The notes under the pieces: generated by a model | What the model was told of the DNA's origin: nothing | Databases searched by the model: none | What the model saw: the letters and a program-made list of their open reading frames with translations, nothing else | Program-made: the position numbers and the translations under genes | Shown: piece after piece, positions 63,753 through 64,000 of the stretch | Position numbering within the stretch: position 1 is the stretch's first letter | Layout of the letters: each line of letters begins with the position of its first letter | Origin: Amaricoccus solimangrovi | GTDB lineage: Bacteria; Pseudomonadota; Alphaproteobacteria; Rhodobacterales; Rhodobacteraceae | Assembly (NCBI RefSeq): GCF_006385685.1 | Contig: NZ_VFRP01000003.1 | Location: 248,001-312,000, forward strand | DNA: 64,000 bases | Reading direction: 5' to 3'

Positions 63753-64000
63753 ATGAAGACCGACCGGGCCCGTCCCTACGCGCTCGCCGCGGGTATCGCG
63801 GCGGTGGTGGCGCTTGGCGTCACGGGCTACTTCGCCCTCTTCCCCGGCGCGGAGGCCGATCCCTTCGCCGACTGCCGCTCCGGGCAGGTCGCCGGTGGCG
63901 TCGCGACGATCGGCGGCCCCTTCGAACTCGTGAACGGCGCGGGCGCGCCCGAGACCGACAAGGAGGCGATCACCGGCCCGACGCTGGTCTATTTCGGCTA
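63753..64000 (+). CDS. senC: SCO1/SenC/PrrC family protein (5' part)
   Basis: Only the first 82 codons are in the window. The protein begins MKTDRARPYALAAGIAAVVA, an N-terminal membrane anchor, then GGPFELVNGAGAPETDKEAI and GPTLVYFGY, where the family normally continues TFCPDVCP with the copper-binding cysteines, just beyond the edge. SCO proteins assist copper-A assembly in cytochrome oxidase. ATG 63753 has AGGAGG at 63741-63746, so the ATG at 63747 is too close to be the start. Its divergent position to regB is the usual regB-senC-regA layout; regA would follow outside the window. Confidence 0.93.
   Translation, partial: MKTDRARPYALAAGIAAVVALGVTGYFALFPGAEADPFADCRSGQVAGGVATIGGPFELVNGAGAPETDKEAITGPTLVYFG

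Overview
The window is chromosomal DNA of a high-GC alphaproteobacterium (roughly 70 percent GC judged by eye, not computed), most likely of the order Rhodobacterales. The signs are a RegB-type redox sensor kinase divergent from a SenC/PrrC-type SCO protein, an F1 ATPase operon atpHAGDC without the Fo genes, the chain tsaE-amgK-murU-addB-addA followed by trxA, a dapF-mtaB pair, an integral-membrane cytochrome-c urate oxidase, and DUF2794 and HspQ proteins. Almost all of it is core or metabolic genome. The only hint of a mobile element is the 3' end of a serine recombinase at the left edge, just before two tRNA-Lys genes.

Layout. 1-600: recombinase end and tRNA-Lys(CTT) and tRNA-Lys(TTT). 700-4130: dapF-mtaB (lysine/peptidoglycan precursor and tRNA modification), an entericidin-like lipoprotein, a small membrane protein, a glutathione transferase. 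4160-10200: an orphan sugar-type binding protein, then sgaA-mtkA-mtkB (serine-glyoxylate aminotransferase and malate-CoA ligase), divergent from a ScfR-type regulator with a clean palindrome between them. 10557-16305: uric-acid catabolism (allA, allE, a puuE-uraD fusion, hiuH, a LysR regulator, puuD), which ends in glyoxylate and so feeds the preceding cluster. 16330-22952: GH15 glucoamylase-like protein, a small hypothetical, clpA, gloB, a methyltransferase. 22931-27805: atpHAGDC. 28100-36080: two small proteins, gamma-glutamyltransferase plus a DSD1-type PLP enzyme, hspQ with an upstream mini-ORF, an AEC transporter, a lytic-transglycosylase-like lipoprotein, a LysR regulator and a GNAT. 36159-40632: a uronate-dehydrogenase-like SDR, a GlpR-type repressor, and glpK-gap overlapping by four bases. 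40685-50881: a large membrane patatin-like protein, tRNA-Leu(CAA), ubiG, prolyl aminopeptidase, a lipoprotein, a CPBP protease, a sulfotransferase, accD-folC. 51003-64000: trxA with its own promoter, addA-addB-murU-amgK-tsaE read leftward with 4-base overlaps, a PAS protein that looks like a dead kinase, regB, and the start of senC.

I looked for an undescribed multi-gene system and did not find a convincing one. The best leads are smaller: the histidine-free PAS pseudo-kinase beside RegB; the membrane-embedded patatin; the uORF overlapping hspQ; a shared inverted-repeat element (two copies); three tandem hairpins at 32.1 kb; a C6G6 palindrome inside the trxA promoter; and the joined purine/glyoxylate region. 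Protein functions rest on recognised motifs and family knowledge; no database search was run.
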